NCBI GenBank assembly: GCA_937910905.1 | Contig: CALEPV010000044.1 | Coordinates: 8,602 to 72,601, forward strand | Length of the DNA stretch: 64,000 nt | Origin: an uncultured Prevotellaceae bacterium | GTDB lineage: Bacteria > Bacteroidota > Bacteroidia > Bacteroidales > Bacteroidaceae | Reading direction: 5' to 3' | Shown here: positions 1-8,001 of the stretch, piece by piece | Position numbering within the stretch: the first letter of the stretch is position 1 | Layout: each line of letters opens with the position of its first letter | Notes under the pieces: generated by a model | Seen by the model: the letters and a program-made list of their open reading frames with translations, nothing else | The model's database searches: none | What the model was told of the DNA's origin: nothing | Position numbers and translations under genes: made by a program

Positions 1-2
1 CC

Positions 3-1394
3 GGTCCCGTGAACAGCCGTTTCGAACAGCAGCCCGACACGTGGTATCAGGTAAAGATTTTCAACCACCTGTTGCTCGGCGTGGCTCAGGACAACGAGGC
101 CATCACAACCGTCAAGAACTCACTGCAGGCCGGTAAGGTGACTCAGGCCGGCTACAATGCCGCCGTTGGTAAGGCCAAGCTGTTGCGTGGTTTGGCCTAT
201 CTGAAGCTGGTGCAGCTGTGGGGCGAGGTCCCCGTGTTCACTGAGGAGGGCGGTTCAACGACGGAGCGCCGCCCGATAGACGACGTGTTCAACCAGATAG
301 TCAGCGACCTGACTGATGCCGAGACGCTGTTGAAGGACTACGACGGCGACCCGCGCGTGCCGTCGAAGCAGGCTGCCCAGGCGCTGTTAGCACGCACCTA
401 TCTCGTCTGGGGCGACAATCCGCTGACGGCTGCCGAGGTGCAGGCTATTGCCAACACGCAGACCGACCCTGTGTTCACCAAGACCGACTCGCGGCTGGAG
501 AAAGCTGTGGAGTATGCTGACAAGGTCATCAGCAGCGGCCGTCTGACCCTCGACCCCGATTATGCTAAGCTCTTCGGCCGCGACTATGAGTCGAACAAGC
601 GCGGCACCAACGAGCACCTGTTCACCATAGCCCACGACGGCGACAAGAACGACGCGCAGGGCAACCACCAGACGCACTGCTCGTGGACATTCCCCTTCCA
701 GAACGGTGAGAACGGCCGAGGCTACAGCCAGAACCACACTGAGGTGGCCGACGACAATCTCTTCGATGACTGGAAAGCCGAACAGCCTGCCGACAAGCGA
801 CTGGCCGCGACCTATCTGACGGAAGTCAGGAACCCCGAGGACGGACTGACCTATCACTACTACTCGCCCGTCTATACGCCCATCAACGGCAAGGGTGTGG
901 ACCAGAGCTATGATGACGCCGAAAACCTGGAGATTACGCAGAACTCCGTCGACCGCATCGAGATACGCTATGCCGAGGTGCTGCTGACCAAGGCTGAGGC
1001 CCTGGTGCAGCTGGGCCGTAACAGCGAGGCTGCCGAACCCTTCAACCAACTGCGCCGACGTGCCGGCATCGAGACTGTGGCTGCACCGACGTTCGACCAG
1101 ATCAAGCGTGAGTGGGACTATGAGTTCACCTACGAGCAGTTCTCGCTCCTGAACTCGCTGCGCTGGAAGAATCTCGTCTCGTCGGTCAGGAAGGTGGCTG
1201 GCTACAAGCACTACTCCGACAGCTGGAAGTCGCTTGCCGACTACACCAGCGACCAGGAGGCCTACTTCCAGAAGATTCACAACCATCTGCAGGCTAAATA
1301 TAATAATGTACGCGGCAAGCACTATCGCCAGCCCATCCCCACAGGCCTGAGCGGCGAGGACCTTGGCATCGAGCCGCAGAACCCCGGATACTAA
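3..1394 (+). CDS. SusD/RagB-family outer-membrane lipoprotein, 5' partial
   Basis: This is the C-terminal 460 or so residues of a RagB/SusD protein, the surface lipoprotein that caps a SusC-type TonB transporter and binds its ligand. The frame is open to the left edge, so the lipoprotein signal and the true start lie outside the window; the GTG at position 9 is not a credible start. The stretch AKLLRGLAYLKLVQLWGEVP is the typical TPR-containing SusD helix, and RIEIRYAEVLLTKAEALVQ plus a terminal QNPGY agree with the family. The next gene starts 9 bases after the stop, so it is probably co-transcribed with the copper-type lipoprotein and receptor downstream. Its SusC partner should be just upstream, unseen. 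Ligand unknown; a metal-chelate or peptide ligand is only suggested by the neighbours. Confidence 0.9.
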   Translation, partial: GPVNSRFEQQPDTWYQVKIFNHLLLGVAQDNEAITTVKNSLQAGKVTQAGYNAAVGKAKLLRGLAYLKLVQLWGEVPVFTEEGGSTTERRPIDDVFNQIVSDLTDAETLLKDYDGDPRVPSKQAAQALLARTYLVWGDNPLTAAEVQAIANTQTDPVFTKTDSRLEKAVEYADKVISSGRLTLDPDYAKLFGRDYESNKRGTNEHLFTIAHDGDKNDAQGNHQTHCSWTFPFQNGENGRGYSQNHTEVADDNLFDDWKAEQPADKRLAATYLTEVRNPEDGLTYHYYSPVYTPINGKGVDQSYDDAENLEITQNSVDRIEIRYAEVLLTKAEALVQLGRNSEAAEPFNQLRRRAGIETVAAPTFDQIKREWDYEFTYEQFSLLNSLRWKNLVSSVRKVAGYKHYSDSWKSLADYTSDQEAYFQKIHNHLQAKYNNVRGKHYRQPIPTGLSGEDLGIEPQNPGY

Positions 1395-1403
1395 ACGAAG
1401 GCG

Positions 1404-2330
1404 ATGATGAGGAAGTGGACTATCTACGTGATGGCAGCACTGATAGGTGCTGCCGTCACATCCTGCAACTCGAACGATGATGCAGGCGTGGCAGAGATTG
1501 AGATTCCGGGCGTGACCATCGACGGCGACATTGACTGCTGTTCGGCCGAGGAGGCCCTACAGGTGTACAGGTTCCTACAGACGGTGCACATCGTGCCGGA
1601 GCTTTCTACTGTGGTCGACGGCAAGTACAACGTGTTTGCCTACTCCCGGACAGGCACGTTCCATACGGGCTACAACGAGCTCTACTTCGTGGCCACCAAG
1701 AAGCTGACGGGCAACTACGTCAAGCAGTTCGACGTCGAGGGCCTCTCGCCGCTGATGGAGATGGCGGCCATGAACATGAAGCACAGTGCGCCGGCGGCGG
1801 CCTCGGCAGTGAGCCTCGACGACCAGCACTTAGCCGTGAAGCGCGCCTGGGTGTCGTTCCTCATGGACGGCGAGTGGACCTTCGGCTACAACGCCCGTGT
1901 GCTCGGAGCTACTGGCGGCGTGGAGCAGGCGGCACTCAGCGTCGGCAGTCAGGGCGACGGCCAGCAGTGGCTCAAGTCGTTCAAGACTGGCGGCCAGACT
2001 TACTACCTGTCGCTGGTGACGCCCACCGACTGGCAGACGGGCACGAACACCATCCGGGCCTACGTGTCGCAGAAAGGCAGTGTGGCTACAGAGGCTTACC
2101 CCCTGGCAGCACAGCAGTTCACCATCGACATTGACCCACGGATGCCTGACATGGGCAACCACACGTCGCCCGACAACCAGCCGCTGACCCGCCAGACCGA
2201 CGGCAGCTACGAAGGCACCATCAACCTGACGATGACAGGCCTGTGGCGCATCTACCTGACGGTGCGCGACCTGGCTGGCAACGTCGTGGCCGGTGGCGAC
2301 GAGACCCTCTTTTGGGACGTGATATTGTAA
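1404..2330 (+). CDS. Met/His-rich lipoprotein with FixH/YtkA-like domains
   Basis: A 308-residue lipoprotein: an N-terminal hydrophobic stretch ends in AAVTSC, placing the lipidated Cys at about residue 21. Two segments look like FixH/YtkA-type beta-sandwich domains. The first has the Met-rich run LMEMAAMNMKHSAP (about residues 117-130). The second has MPDMGNH (about 247-253), followed by a block of the form G-S-Y-E-G...M-T-G-L-W-R-I-Y-L-T-V that is typical of the end of such domains. Methionine/histidine clusters of this kind are common in periplasmic copper-handling proteins. It sits between a SusD-like gene and a receptor with the OprC copper motifs, so a role in capturing or passing on copper is inferred. 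The family is recognised only by pattern, and the metal is not proven. Confidence 0.65.
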   Translation: MMRKWTIYVMAALIGAAVTSCNSNDDAGVAEIEIPGVTIDGDIDCCSAEEALQVYRFLQTVHIVPELSTVVDGKYNVFAYSRTGTFHTGYNELYFVATKKLTGNYVKQFDVEGLSPLMEMAAMNMKHSAPAAASAVSLDDQHLAVKRAWVSFLMDGEWTFGYNARVLGATGGVEQAALSVGSQGDGQQWLKSFKTGGQTYYLSLVTPTDWQTGTNTIRAYVSQKGSVATEAYPLAAQQFTIDIDPRMPDMGNHTSPDNQPLTRQTDGSYEGTINLTMTGLWRIYLTVRDLAGNVVAGGDETLFWDVIL

Positions 2331-2372
2331 TTGGGAATTGAGAATTGACAATTGATAATTGAGAATTAAGTC
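2331..2372 (+). repeat. AATTGA-type short tandem repeat between genes
   Basis: Immediately after the stop codon of the lipoprotein gene the sequence repeats a 7-9 base unit (AATTGGG, AATTGAG, AATTGAC, AATTGAT, AATTGAG). It fills the whole space before the TonB-receptor start. The same word is found inside the receptor gene (2791-2827) and between 33972 and 34016. No promoter or terminator is visible in it. Confidence 0.8.
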
Positions 2373-4364
2373 ATGCTGGCGACTGTTTTGCTAACTTCCA
2401 TATTGACGGCCGACACGGTGGCCGACCGGGCACAGAACCTGGACGAAGTGGTCATCGTGTCGGCGGCGGGGCGAGGAAAGAAGCGTTCTGCCAAGGGGCA
2501 GGTGGCCAGCATCGACGAGCACTTGCAGCAACTCTCGGGCGTCAACCTGATCAGGCGAGGTTCCTACGCCTGGGAGCCTACAGTGAACAACATGCAGACG
2601 GAGCGGCTCTCGACGACCATCGACGGCATGAAGATTTTCTACGCCTGCACCGACAAGATGGACCCCGTGACCTCGTATGTGGAGAGCGGCAACCTGCAGA
2701 GCATCAGTCTCAGCAGCGGTCTCGACGGCAACCCGCAGGCCACGGGCAACATCGGCGGCAGCCTCGACCTGCGGCTCCGCAAGGCGGGCTTTGATAATGG
2801 ACAATTGACAATTGAGAATGGACAATCGCCCTTGCACCTCAATGCCACGGCAGGCCACGAGTGGAATGGCCATGTGCAGGTCTACGGTGCCGACGCCGCC
2901 CACTCTTCGCACCGCCTGTACGTCAACGGCGGCGTCTTCTACCGCCATGCCGACAACTACACGGTAGGCGGCGGCCGTGAGCTGCCTTTCTCGCAGTTCC
3001 GGAAGGTCAACGTCTTCGGCAACGTCGGGGCCAGGCTGGCCGAGCACGACATTGTGGAGGCAACTGTCATCTTCGACCGCGCCACAGACGTGGGCTATCC
3101 CGCCCTGAATATGGATGTGGCACGGGCTGAGGGCTTCATCACGTCGGCCTCCTACAAGCATCTCTTTGACGAGGCCTCCCTGTTGCAGACATGGGAGACG
3201 AAACTCTACTACAACCACATCGTCCACGAGATGGACGACACCCACAGGCCTGACGTGGAGATTCACATGGATATGCCGGGGCGCAGCCAGACGGCAGGAC
3301 TCTACAGTCTGCTGACCGCCGCAGGCAGCCGCCACAGCTGCCAGCTGAACTACGACCTCTACTACAACCGCCTGCTGGCCGACATGACGATGTACCCCGG
3401 CGGCGCGGCACCGATGTATATGGTGACGTGGCCCGACGTGGGCACGCTCTGCACGGGGCTGGCGCTGGCCGACGACATCACGCTGACTGACTGCCAGCAT
3501 CTGCGCCTCTCAGCCAAACTGGCCTGGCAGGCGCAGCGGCTGAACAGCGACGAGGGCTATCACGCCCTGCGGGTGTTCTTCCCCACGATGAACGACAGTT
3601 ACCGGCAGACCACCGCCCGGCTGGCCGCCAACTACCGACTGGCGGTCGGGCGCTGGGAGCTGGGTGTCGGGGCAGGCTGGGGCAGCCGTGCACCGACGGT
3701 GACCGAGGCCTACGGCTACTACCTGAACAACACCTTCGACCGCTACGACTACATGGGCAACCCGTCGCTTAGCAACGAGTCGGCCGTCGAGCTGAACGCC
3801 GCGCTCCAGTTCTCTGCCTCACAGTCGTTACGGTTCAAGGTCCAGGGTAACGCCTTTTTCTTCCACAACTACATCATCGGCCAGTTTGAGACGCGGCTCA
3901 GTCCGATGACCGTCGGTGCCGAAGGTGTCAAGGTGTACGGTAACCTGCCGCACGCCACGATTACCAATCTGTCGTTCACCGCCGACTGGCAGCCACTGAA
4001 GTGGTTCAGCTGGCAGGCTGGGGCAGCCTACGCCACTGGCCGCGATGCCGACGGCGACCCACTGCCCCTCATTGCCCCGCTGGCGTGGCACAACACGCTC
4101 AACCTCCGCCTTCAGCCCTTCACCCTCCACCTGACAATAAAAGGAAACGCCCGTCAGAGGGACTACGGTGCCAAATACGGAGAAAGCGAGACGGCAGGCT
4201 GGACGGTCTGCAACGTCAGTGCTGAATGGGCTGCTACCGACAAGCTGACCGTCCGTGCCGGTGTTGAGAACATCTTCGACAAGCACTACTCATCATACGC
4301 CGACTGGAACGGAATACCGCAGAAAGGACGCAATATTTACCTGAATTTTACGTTTGAATGGTAA
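2373..4364 (+). CDS. TonB-dependent receptor, OprC/NosA copper type
   Basis: A 663-residue outer-membrane receptor: short signal peptide (about residues 1-19), plug domain (about 25-140), then a 22-strand-type barrel ending in NIYLNFTFEW with a C-terminal aromatic residue. The plug contains ACTDKMDPVTSYVE: Cys92 and Met96 form the CxxxM pair known from the copper receptor OprC and its relative NosA. A barrel segment NHIVHEMDD (about 281-289) supplies His285-x-Met287, matching the HxM half of the OprC site. Both halves are in the expected order and spacing, so copper is the best-supported ligand. Residues 140-152 (GFDNGQLTIENGQ) are encoded by a short tandem repeat that also occurs between genes, and look like an inserted loop. 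Start at the ATG of 2373; the symporter gene starts 13 bases after the stop. Confidence 0.88.
   Translation: MLATVLLTSILTADTVADRAQNLDEVVIVSAAGRGKKRSAKGQVASIDEHLQQLSGVNLIRRGSYAWEPTVNNMQTERLSTTIDGMKIFYACTDKMDPVTSYVESGNLQSISLSSGLDGNPQATGNIGGSLDLRLRKAGFDNGQLTIENGQSPLHLNATAGHEWNGHVQVYGADAAHSSHRLYVNGGVFYRHADNYTVGGGRELPFSQFRKVNVFGNVGARLAEHDIVEATVIFDRATDVGYPALNMDVARAEGFITSASYKHLFDEASLLQTWETKLYYNHIVHEMDDTHRPDVEIHMDMPGRSQTAGLYSLLTAAGSRHSCQLNYDLYYNRLLADMTMYPGGAAPMYMVTWPDVGTLCTGLALADDITLTDCQHLRLSAKLAWQAQRLNSDEGYHALRVFFPTMNDSYRQTTARLAANYRLAVGRWELGVGAGWGSRAPTVTEAYGYYLNNTFDRYDYMGNPSLSNESAVELNAALQFSASQSLRFKVQGNAFFFHNYIIGQFETRLSPMTVGAEGVKVYGNLPHATITNLSFTADWQPLKWFSWQAGAAYATGRDADGDPLPLIAPLAWHNTLNLRLQPFTLHLTIKGNARQRDYGAKYGESETAGWTVCNVSAEWAATDKLTVRAGVENIFDKHYSSYADWNGIPQKGRNIYLNFTFEW
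2791..2827 (+). repeat. Intergenic-type AATTGA repeat inside the receptor gene
   Basis: The words ATGGACAATTGACA and ATTGAGAATGGACAAT repeat the unit seen at 2331-2372 but here lie inside an open reading frame and are translated as DNGQLTIENGQ. The frame is kept, so the repeat behaves as a tolerated in-frame insertion between the plug and the barrel. Confidence 0.7.
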
Positions 4365-4377
4365 AGATAGAAGCAAG

Positions 4378-5589
4378 ATGAAGAATACGTTAATATGGTT
4401 AGGTGCACTCGTCGTGGGTGCCGTCTTAGGCCTCCTGGGCCTGCAGTGGGTCGACCAGCTGGCCGACTTTGTCGCCGTCATCTTCACACGGCTGTTCCAG
4501 CTACTGGCGGTGCCCACCATCGTGCTGGCCGTCATTACGACGTTTGCGACGTTTGGCTCCAAAGGGTCGGGACGCATCTTCGGTCGTACGCTGACCTATA
4601 CCCTGTTGACGACGCTGGCCGCCGCCCTCGTCGGGGCGGTGCTCTACGTCGTTGTTTCGCCCGGCAACCTGCCTGCCGAGGCTGTTTCACAGGCGCAGGA
4701 GACTACAGACGCTGCCCCCGTGCTGTCGTATTATGACCATCTCATCAATCTGATTCCCAACAACATCGTCAAGCCCTTTCTTGAGGGCAATGTCCTCTCG
4801 CTGTTGCTCTTGGCCTTTGCCGTCGGCATTGCCCTTTCGCGACTGCCTGAGACTGAAAACAAGGCGGTAGTCGTTAAGGGCCTGCTCGGACTTCAGGAGC
4901 TGCTCTTCCTGCTTATCCGCTGGCTCGTCTGGGCGCTGCCCGTCGGCATCGTGGCCTTTGCCGCACAGCTGTCGGCCCAACTGTCGGCGGGTGTCATTGC
5001 CGGCTCATTAGGCCGCTATGTGCTGGTCGTCCTGGGCGGCAACGTCGTGCAGTTCTTCATCGTGCTGCCCTTGTTCCTCCTGGCGCGCGGCCTCAACCCG
5101 CTGCGCGTGTTGCGTGCCATGAGCCCGGCGGTGCTGATGGCCCTGTTCACCAAGAGCAGTGCCGCCACGCTGCCCGTCACGATGGAGAGTGCCGAGCGGC
5201 GGCTTGGCGTGAAGACTCAGGTGGCGCGCTTCGTGTTGCCCGTCTGCACGACCATCAACATGAACGGCTGTGCCGCCTTCATTCTCGTCACGTCGCTCTT
5301 TGTCATGCAGCAGGGCGGTACGCCTATTACGCTGGCTACCATCGCCGCTTGGCTGTTCGTCAGCGTCTTTGCCGCCGTCGGCAATGCCGGTGTTCCTATG
5401 GGCTGCTACTTCCTGACGTTCTCGCTCATGTCGGCCATCGGGGCTCCCGTCGCCGTCTTAGGACTCATCCTGCCTATCTACACGATTATCGACATGGTGG
5501 AGACGGCCGAGAACGTGTGGTCCGACTCTTGTGTCTGCGCCATGACCAGTCACGATATCGAGGACTCACGCCAAAGTTCGCCGATTTAG
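4378..5589 (+). CDS. Dicarboxylate/amino-acid:cation symporter (DAACS family)
   Basis: A 403-residue inner-membrane sodium- or proton-coupled carrier of the GltP/DctA superfamily. The first reentrant hairpin has TKSSAATLP, matching the family SSxxTLP motif. TM7 has NMNGCAAF, a variant of the NMDGTA cation/substrate motif with Asn in place of Asp. The second hairpin has GNAGVPMGCYF. The C-terminal helix has DMVETAENVWSD, where the Asp residues normally contact the substrate amino group or a cation. Length is normal for the family. A TTG 24 bases upstream overlaps the receptor stop; the ATG at 4378 gives the usual short N-terminus and was preferred. Substrate (C4-dicarboxylate or an acidic or neutral amino acid) cannot be fixed. 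It may be transcribed with the copper receptor, but a functional link is not evident. Confidence 0.9.
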   Translation: MKNTLIWLGALVVGAVLGLLGLQWVDQLADFVAVIFTRLFQLLAVPTIVLAVITTFATFGSKGSGRIFGRTLTYTLLTTLAAALVGAVLYVVVSPGNLPAEAVSQAQETTDAAPVLSYYDHLINLIPNNIVKPFLEGNVLSLLLLAFAVGIALSRLPETENKAVVVKGLLGLQELLFLLIRWLVWALPVGIVAFAAQLSAQLSAGVIAGSLGRYVLVVLGGNVVQFFIVLPLFLLARGLNPLRVLRAMSPAVLMALFTKSSAATLPVTMESAERRLGVKTQVARFVLPVCTTINMNGCAAFILVTSLFVMQQGGTPITLATIAAWLFVSVFAAVGNAGVPMGCYFLTFSLMSAIGAPVAVLGLILPIYTIIDMVETAENVWSDSCVCAMTSHDIEDSRQSSPI

Positions 5590-6088
5590 TTGCACTCCTG
5601 CACTGACCACTGACCGTCAGCCACTTACAGCCCTTTTCGTTACCAAAAACCTGCACTGAAACCTGCTCAGAACCTGCACTGACTCACGTCAGTCGCGGCG
5701 TTCCGTCTCGCCGTGTCAGTCCAGTCACCGTCTTTCGAGCCTTGAAAATATGTTTTTCATGGCTTGAAAATCAAATTTTCAAGCCCCGTCGAAAAACCTG
5801 ACTGGCTTCTTAAAATAAGTTAACGCCACTTTTCCCAGCCCAGCCGCCTCAGTGCAGGAAAACGCCAGAATCAGTGCAGGAAAAACAACGAAAAAGTCGG
5901 CCTAACTACCTCATAATCAGTAGTCAGTGCAGGAAGTGCAGGAAAATTTCCAGACAATCCAAGTGACCAAAGACTCAGCTGTTTTTTTGGTCTCGTCATT
6001 CTATCTCCTTGACACAAATTGCCACCAAAGCCAATTATGCTACACCTTCAAGCCTACAAAGCGATAATAGGCAATTGACATACCACAC
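5590..6088. repeat. Gene-free repeat-rich gap after the symporter
   Basis: About 500 bases with no credible gene. The left part repeats CCTGCACTGA and the right part repeats its complement TCAGTGCAGGAAAA several times, so the two halves can pair. A perfect hairpin GGCTTGAAAAT-CAA-ATTTTCAAGCC lies at 5761-5785, preceded by a related CCTTGAAAATATG copy. Composition changes here to lower G+C, which continues through the toxin-antitoxin pair. No tRNA or integrase was seen. Confidence 0.6.
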
Positions 6089-6119
6089 GGGGCAGGACGA
6101 TTGTTTCCTGCCCTTTTTC
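6089..6119 (+). terminator. Rho-independent terminator
   Basis: GGGCAGGA (6090-6097) pairs with TCCTGCCC (6106-6113) across a short loop and is followed by five T. It would stop rightward transcription before the toxin-antitoxin promoter. The RNA it ends is not obvious: the symporter stop is 500 bases upstream. Confidence 0.75.
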
Positions 6120-6190
6120 TTGAAGTGTTAAAATTATCCTTCTAAGATAAAATAATTACCATAAAAAGTAATTATTCCAAAATTTATTTG

Positions 6191-6198
6191 TATCTTTG
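6191..6198 (+). promoter_or_regulatory. Promoter -7 element of the toxin-antitoxin pair
   Basis: TATCTTTG matches the Bacteroidetes TAnnTTTG element 20 bases before the toxin ATG. The -33 TTTG is not clear; the upstream 60 bases are very A+T-rich. Confidence 0.55.
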
Positions 6199-6218
6199 CA
6201 TCTGTAAACGATTTAATC

Positions 6219-6698
6219 ATGGCAACAGCAACAATCCAGTCAGTAACCCAGACAGAGAAGGCAGGACTTTTCACAATATGCTTTGAGGGCGATAGTTACA
6301 ACGAGTTCCAGAAGTTCATAACAAAGAGCGATGAAGATGTGGAGCTTCTGCCCGACCTGCAAGAGATACTTCGCGTTATACGCCGTATGGTAGAAGAACT
6401 TGGCTTTCTCGAAAGGCTTTTCAGGCCAGAGGGCAAGATGAGAGACAGGGTGGCGGCAATACCCGTGACATCAAACAAACTACGCCTTTATTGCCTGCGT
6501 CTGTCCGACGGTGTGCTTATTGTCGGTAATGGCGGGCGCAAAAAGACACGCACATACAACGAGAGCGACGAACTGAGCGGCTACGTGCTGACATTGCAGA
6601 AACTTGACGCATTGCTGAGAGCAGCCGAGAAGAAAGGCGTTATCAGCATTGAGAATACAACGATAGCAGGCATTGATGATAAAACGTTTGACATATGA
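6219..6698 (+). CDS. Putative RelE/ParE-like toxin of a type II TA pair
   Basis: A 159-residue protein whose C-terminal half (CLRLSDGVLIVGNGGRKKTR, then TYNESDELSGYVLTLQKLD) resembles a family of RelE/ParE-superfamily toxins common in Bacteroidetes. The core shows the short-strand pattern and the basic GGRKKTRTY segment. Its stop overlaps the start of a Cro/C1-type helix-turn-helix gene by four bases (ATGA), the usual toxin-first HigBA-like order. Base composition is clearly more A+T-rich than the neighbours and a separate promoter lies upstream, which suggests acquisition by transfer. The toxic activity (probably mRNA cleavage) is inferred from family resemblance only. Confidence 0.65.
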   Translation: MATATIQSVTQTEKAGLFTICFEGDSYNEFQKFITKSDEDVELLPDLQEILRVIRRMVEELGFLERLFRPEGKMRDRVAAIPVTSNKLRLYCLRLSDGVLIVGNGGRKKTRTYNESDELSGYVLTLQKLDALLRAAEKKGVISIENTTIAGIDDKTFDI

Positions 6699-6973
6699 AA
6701 CACGCAGAAGAAACCGAGCGGATGTTCCTCAAAATAACAGATGAGACACCCGACGAAATCAAGATGAAGGTGGACTGGTCGCTTGACATTTCCACTGCAA
6801 TAGATGAAGCCCTGCACAAGAAGCGGATGACGCAAAAGGAGTTGGCAGCAAGGTTAGGCACTTCCCCTGCATCCGTTCATTCATGGCTCGGCGGCACCCA
6901 TAATTTCACGCTATCGACATTGGCACGTATTTCCGCAGTGCTGGGTGTGCCTCTCATATCAGTGGTGAAGTGA
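6695..6973 (+). CDS. XRE-family antitoxin
   Basis: A 92-residue protein with a Cro/C1-type helix-turn-helix in its second half (MTQKELAARLGTSPASVHSW, then LGGTHNFTLSTLARISAVLG). It overlaps the preceding toxin-like gene by four bases and is the expected antitoxin and autorepressor. The N-terminal 40 residues, rich in Asp/Glu, would be the toxin-binding part. A few XRE regulators are not antitoxins, but the overlap and gene order make this reading the best one. Confidence 0.75.
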   Translation: MKHAEETERMFLKITDETPDEIKMKVDWSLDISTAIDEALHKKRMTQKELAARLGTSPASVHSWLGGTHNFTLSTLARISAVLGVPLISVVK

Positions 6974-7227
6974 GAAAAGCAATCTGACAAAAAAGGGATG
7001 GGATTCACAATTGGGCCAACATCCCAATAACAAGTTGTGTAATCGGATTGACTTTGCCATCTGCCTGCAGAGTTTCAGGCCCATTTTGGGGTATATAGAG
7101 AGATACATGACCTGTCAGCTATAGTATCAAGAGCGTTCAAAAAGATTAAAATGATTACGACTCACTTCCGACACGTCGCCGTCGAGACAGAGGCACATTT
7201 CATTTCAAAGATTACCTATCAAGGTGG
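6974..7227. other. Gap between antitoxin and convergent protease gene
   Basis: About 250 bases between two convergent genes. No reading frame, RNA gene or clear terminator with a T-run was found. A weak GGGATG...CATCCC pairing follows the antitoxin stop. Confidence 0.4.
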
Positions 7228-8001
7228 TTAGCGCCCTCGGAAGGCTTCGTGGGTCATCTCGACGGCAAGGGTCTGACGCCTGAAGTCGGCGAACGAGAGG
7301 AAGTCCAGTCCGCGGTGGGGCCGGCGGGTGCCCCATGAGTTTTTCATGACAAAGTACTTCTTGCCGTCGTCGTCGCGGGCAATGCCGACGATGGACATGG
7401 CGTGGCTGCGGCTCTCCCAGCAGACGCCGTGGTGGCGGCGCACGGCGTGCTCGGTCTTCTTGAGCAGCGTGTCGATGTGAATGTTCAGGAAGCGCTGGCG
7501 CAGCCAGTTGTCGGGCAGGTTGAGCGTCACCTCCTGGTTGTAGGGCTCGTCGGCGGTGCTGGTCAGGCTGACGTACTCGTCGGGGGCACAGACGCTGCGG
7601 GCAAACTCCTGCGGCGTGTACTCGGCGCCGTACATGAAGACGTAGCGCGGCGCCGGCGTCTCGACCGTCCGCATGGCGTCGTAGGCCACGATGCCGTATT
7701 TCTGGATGAGGGCCAGCAGCGTGGCGCCCATGCCGCGTTGGTTTGACGGAGCCTGGGGTTCGCGTTCGAGCATCTTCTCGATATAGGCGGGCGCCAGGTT
7801 GACGGAGTCGCCCCAGCGCAGGTGCTCGGTCTCGATGGCGGCCAGCATGGCGTAGGCCCAGCAGAGCTGCGAGCCGCCCTGGTTCTTGATGGGTGTCATG
7901 GGGTTCATGACCTCATAGACGTAATGCATCGTCGGCTGCTGGGTGCAACCGACGATGCATAGTAGTAGTGCTAAGCACGAAAGACGTACTAACGTTTTCA
8001 A
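7228..8001 (-). CDS. Papain-like (C1 family) cysteine protease lipoprotein
   Basis: A 257-residue lipoprotein: signal peptide ending CIVGC, with the lipidated Cys near residue 19. The papain-fold catalytic set is complete: oxyanion Gln41 and nucleophile Cys47 in QGGSQLCWAYA, His200 in SHAMSIVGI, and Asn221 in VMKNSWG. It therefore should be an active peptidase facing the periplasm or cell surface. Length is close to a bare C1 catalytic domain with no pro-region. Its start codon follows directly on the tsf stop with no gap, so it is probably the last gene of the rpsB-tsf transcript, an unusual partner for translation genes. Substrate unknown. Confidence 0.85.
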   Translation of the reverse strand: MKTLVRLSCLALLLCIVGCTQQPTMHYVYEVMNPMTPIKNQGGSQLCWAYAMLAAIETEHLRWGDSVNLAPAYIEKMLEREPQAPSNQRGMGATLLALIQKYGIVAYDAMRTVETPAPRYVFMYGAEYTPQEFARSVCAPDEYVSLTSTADEPYNQEVTLNLPDNWLRQRFLNIHIDTLLKKTEHAVRRHHGVCWESRSHAMSIVGIARDDDGKKYFVMKNSWGTRRPHRGLDFLSFADFRRQTLAVEMTHEAFRGR

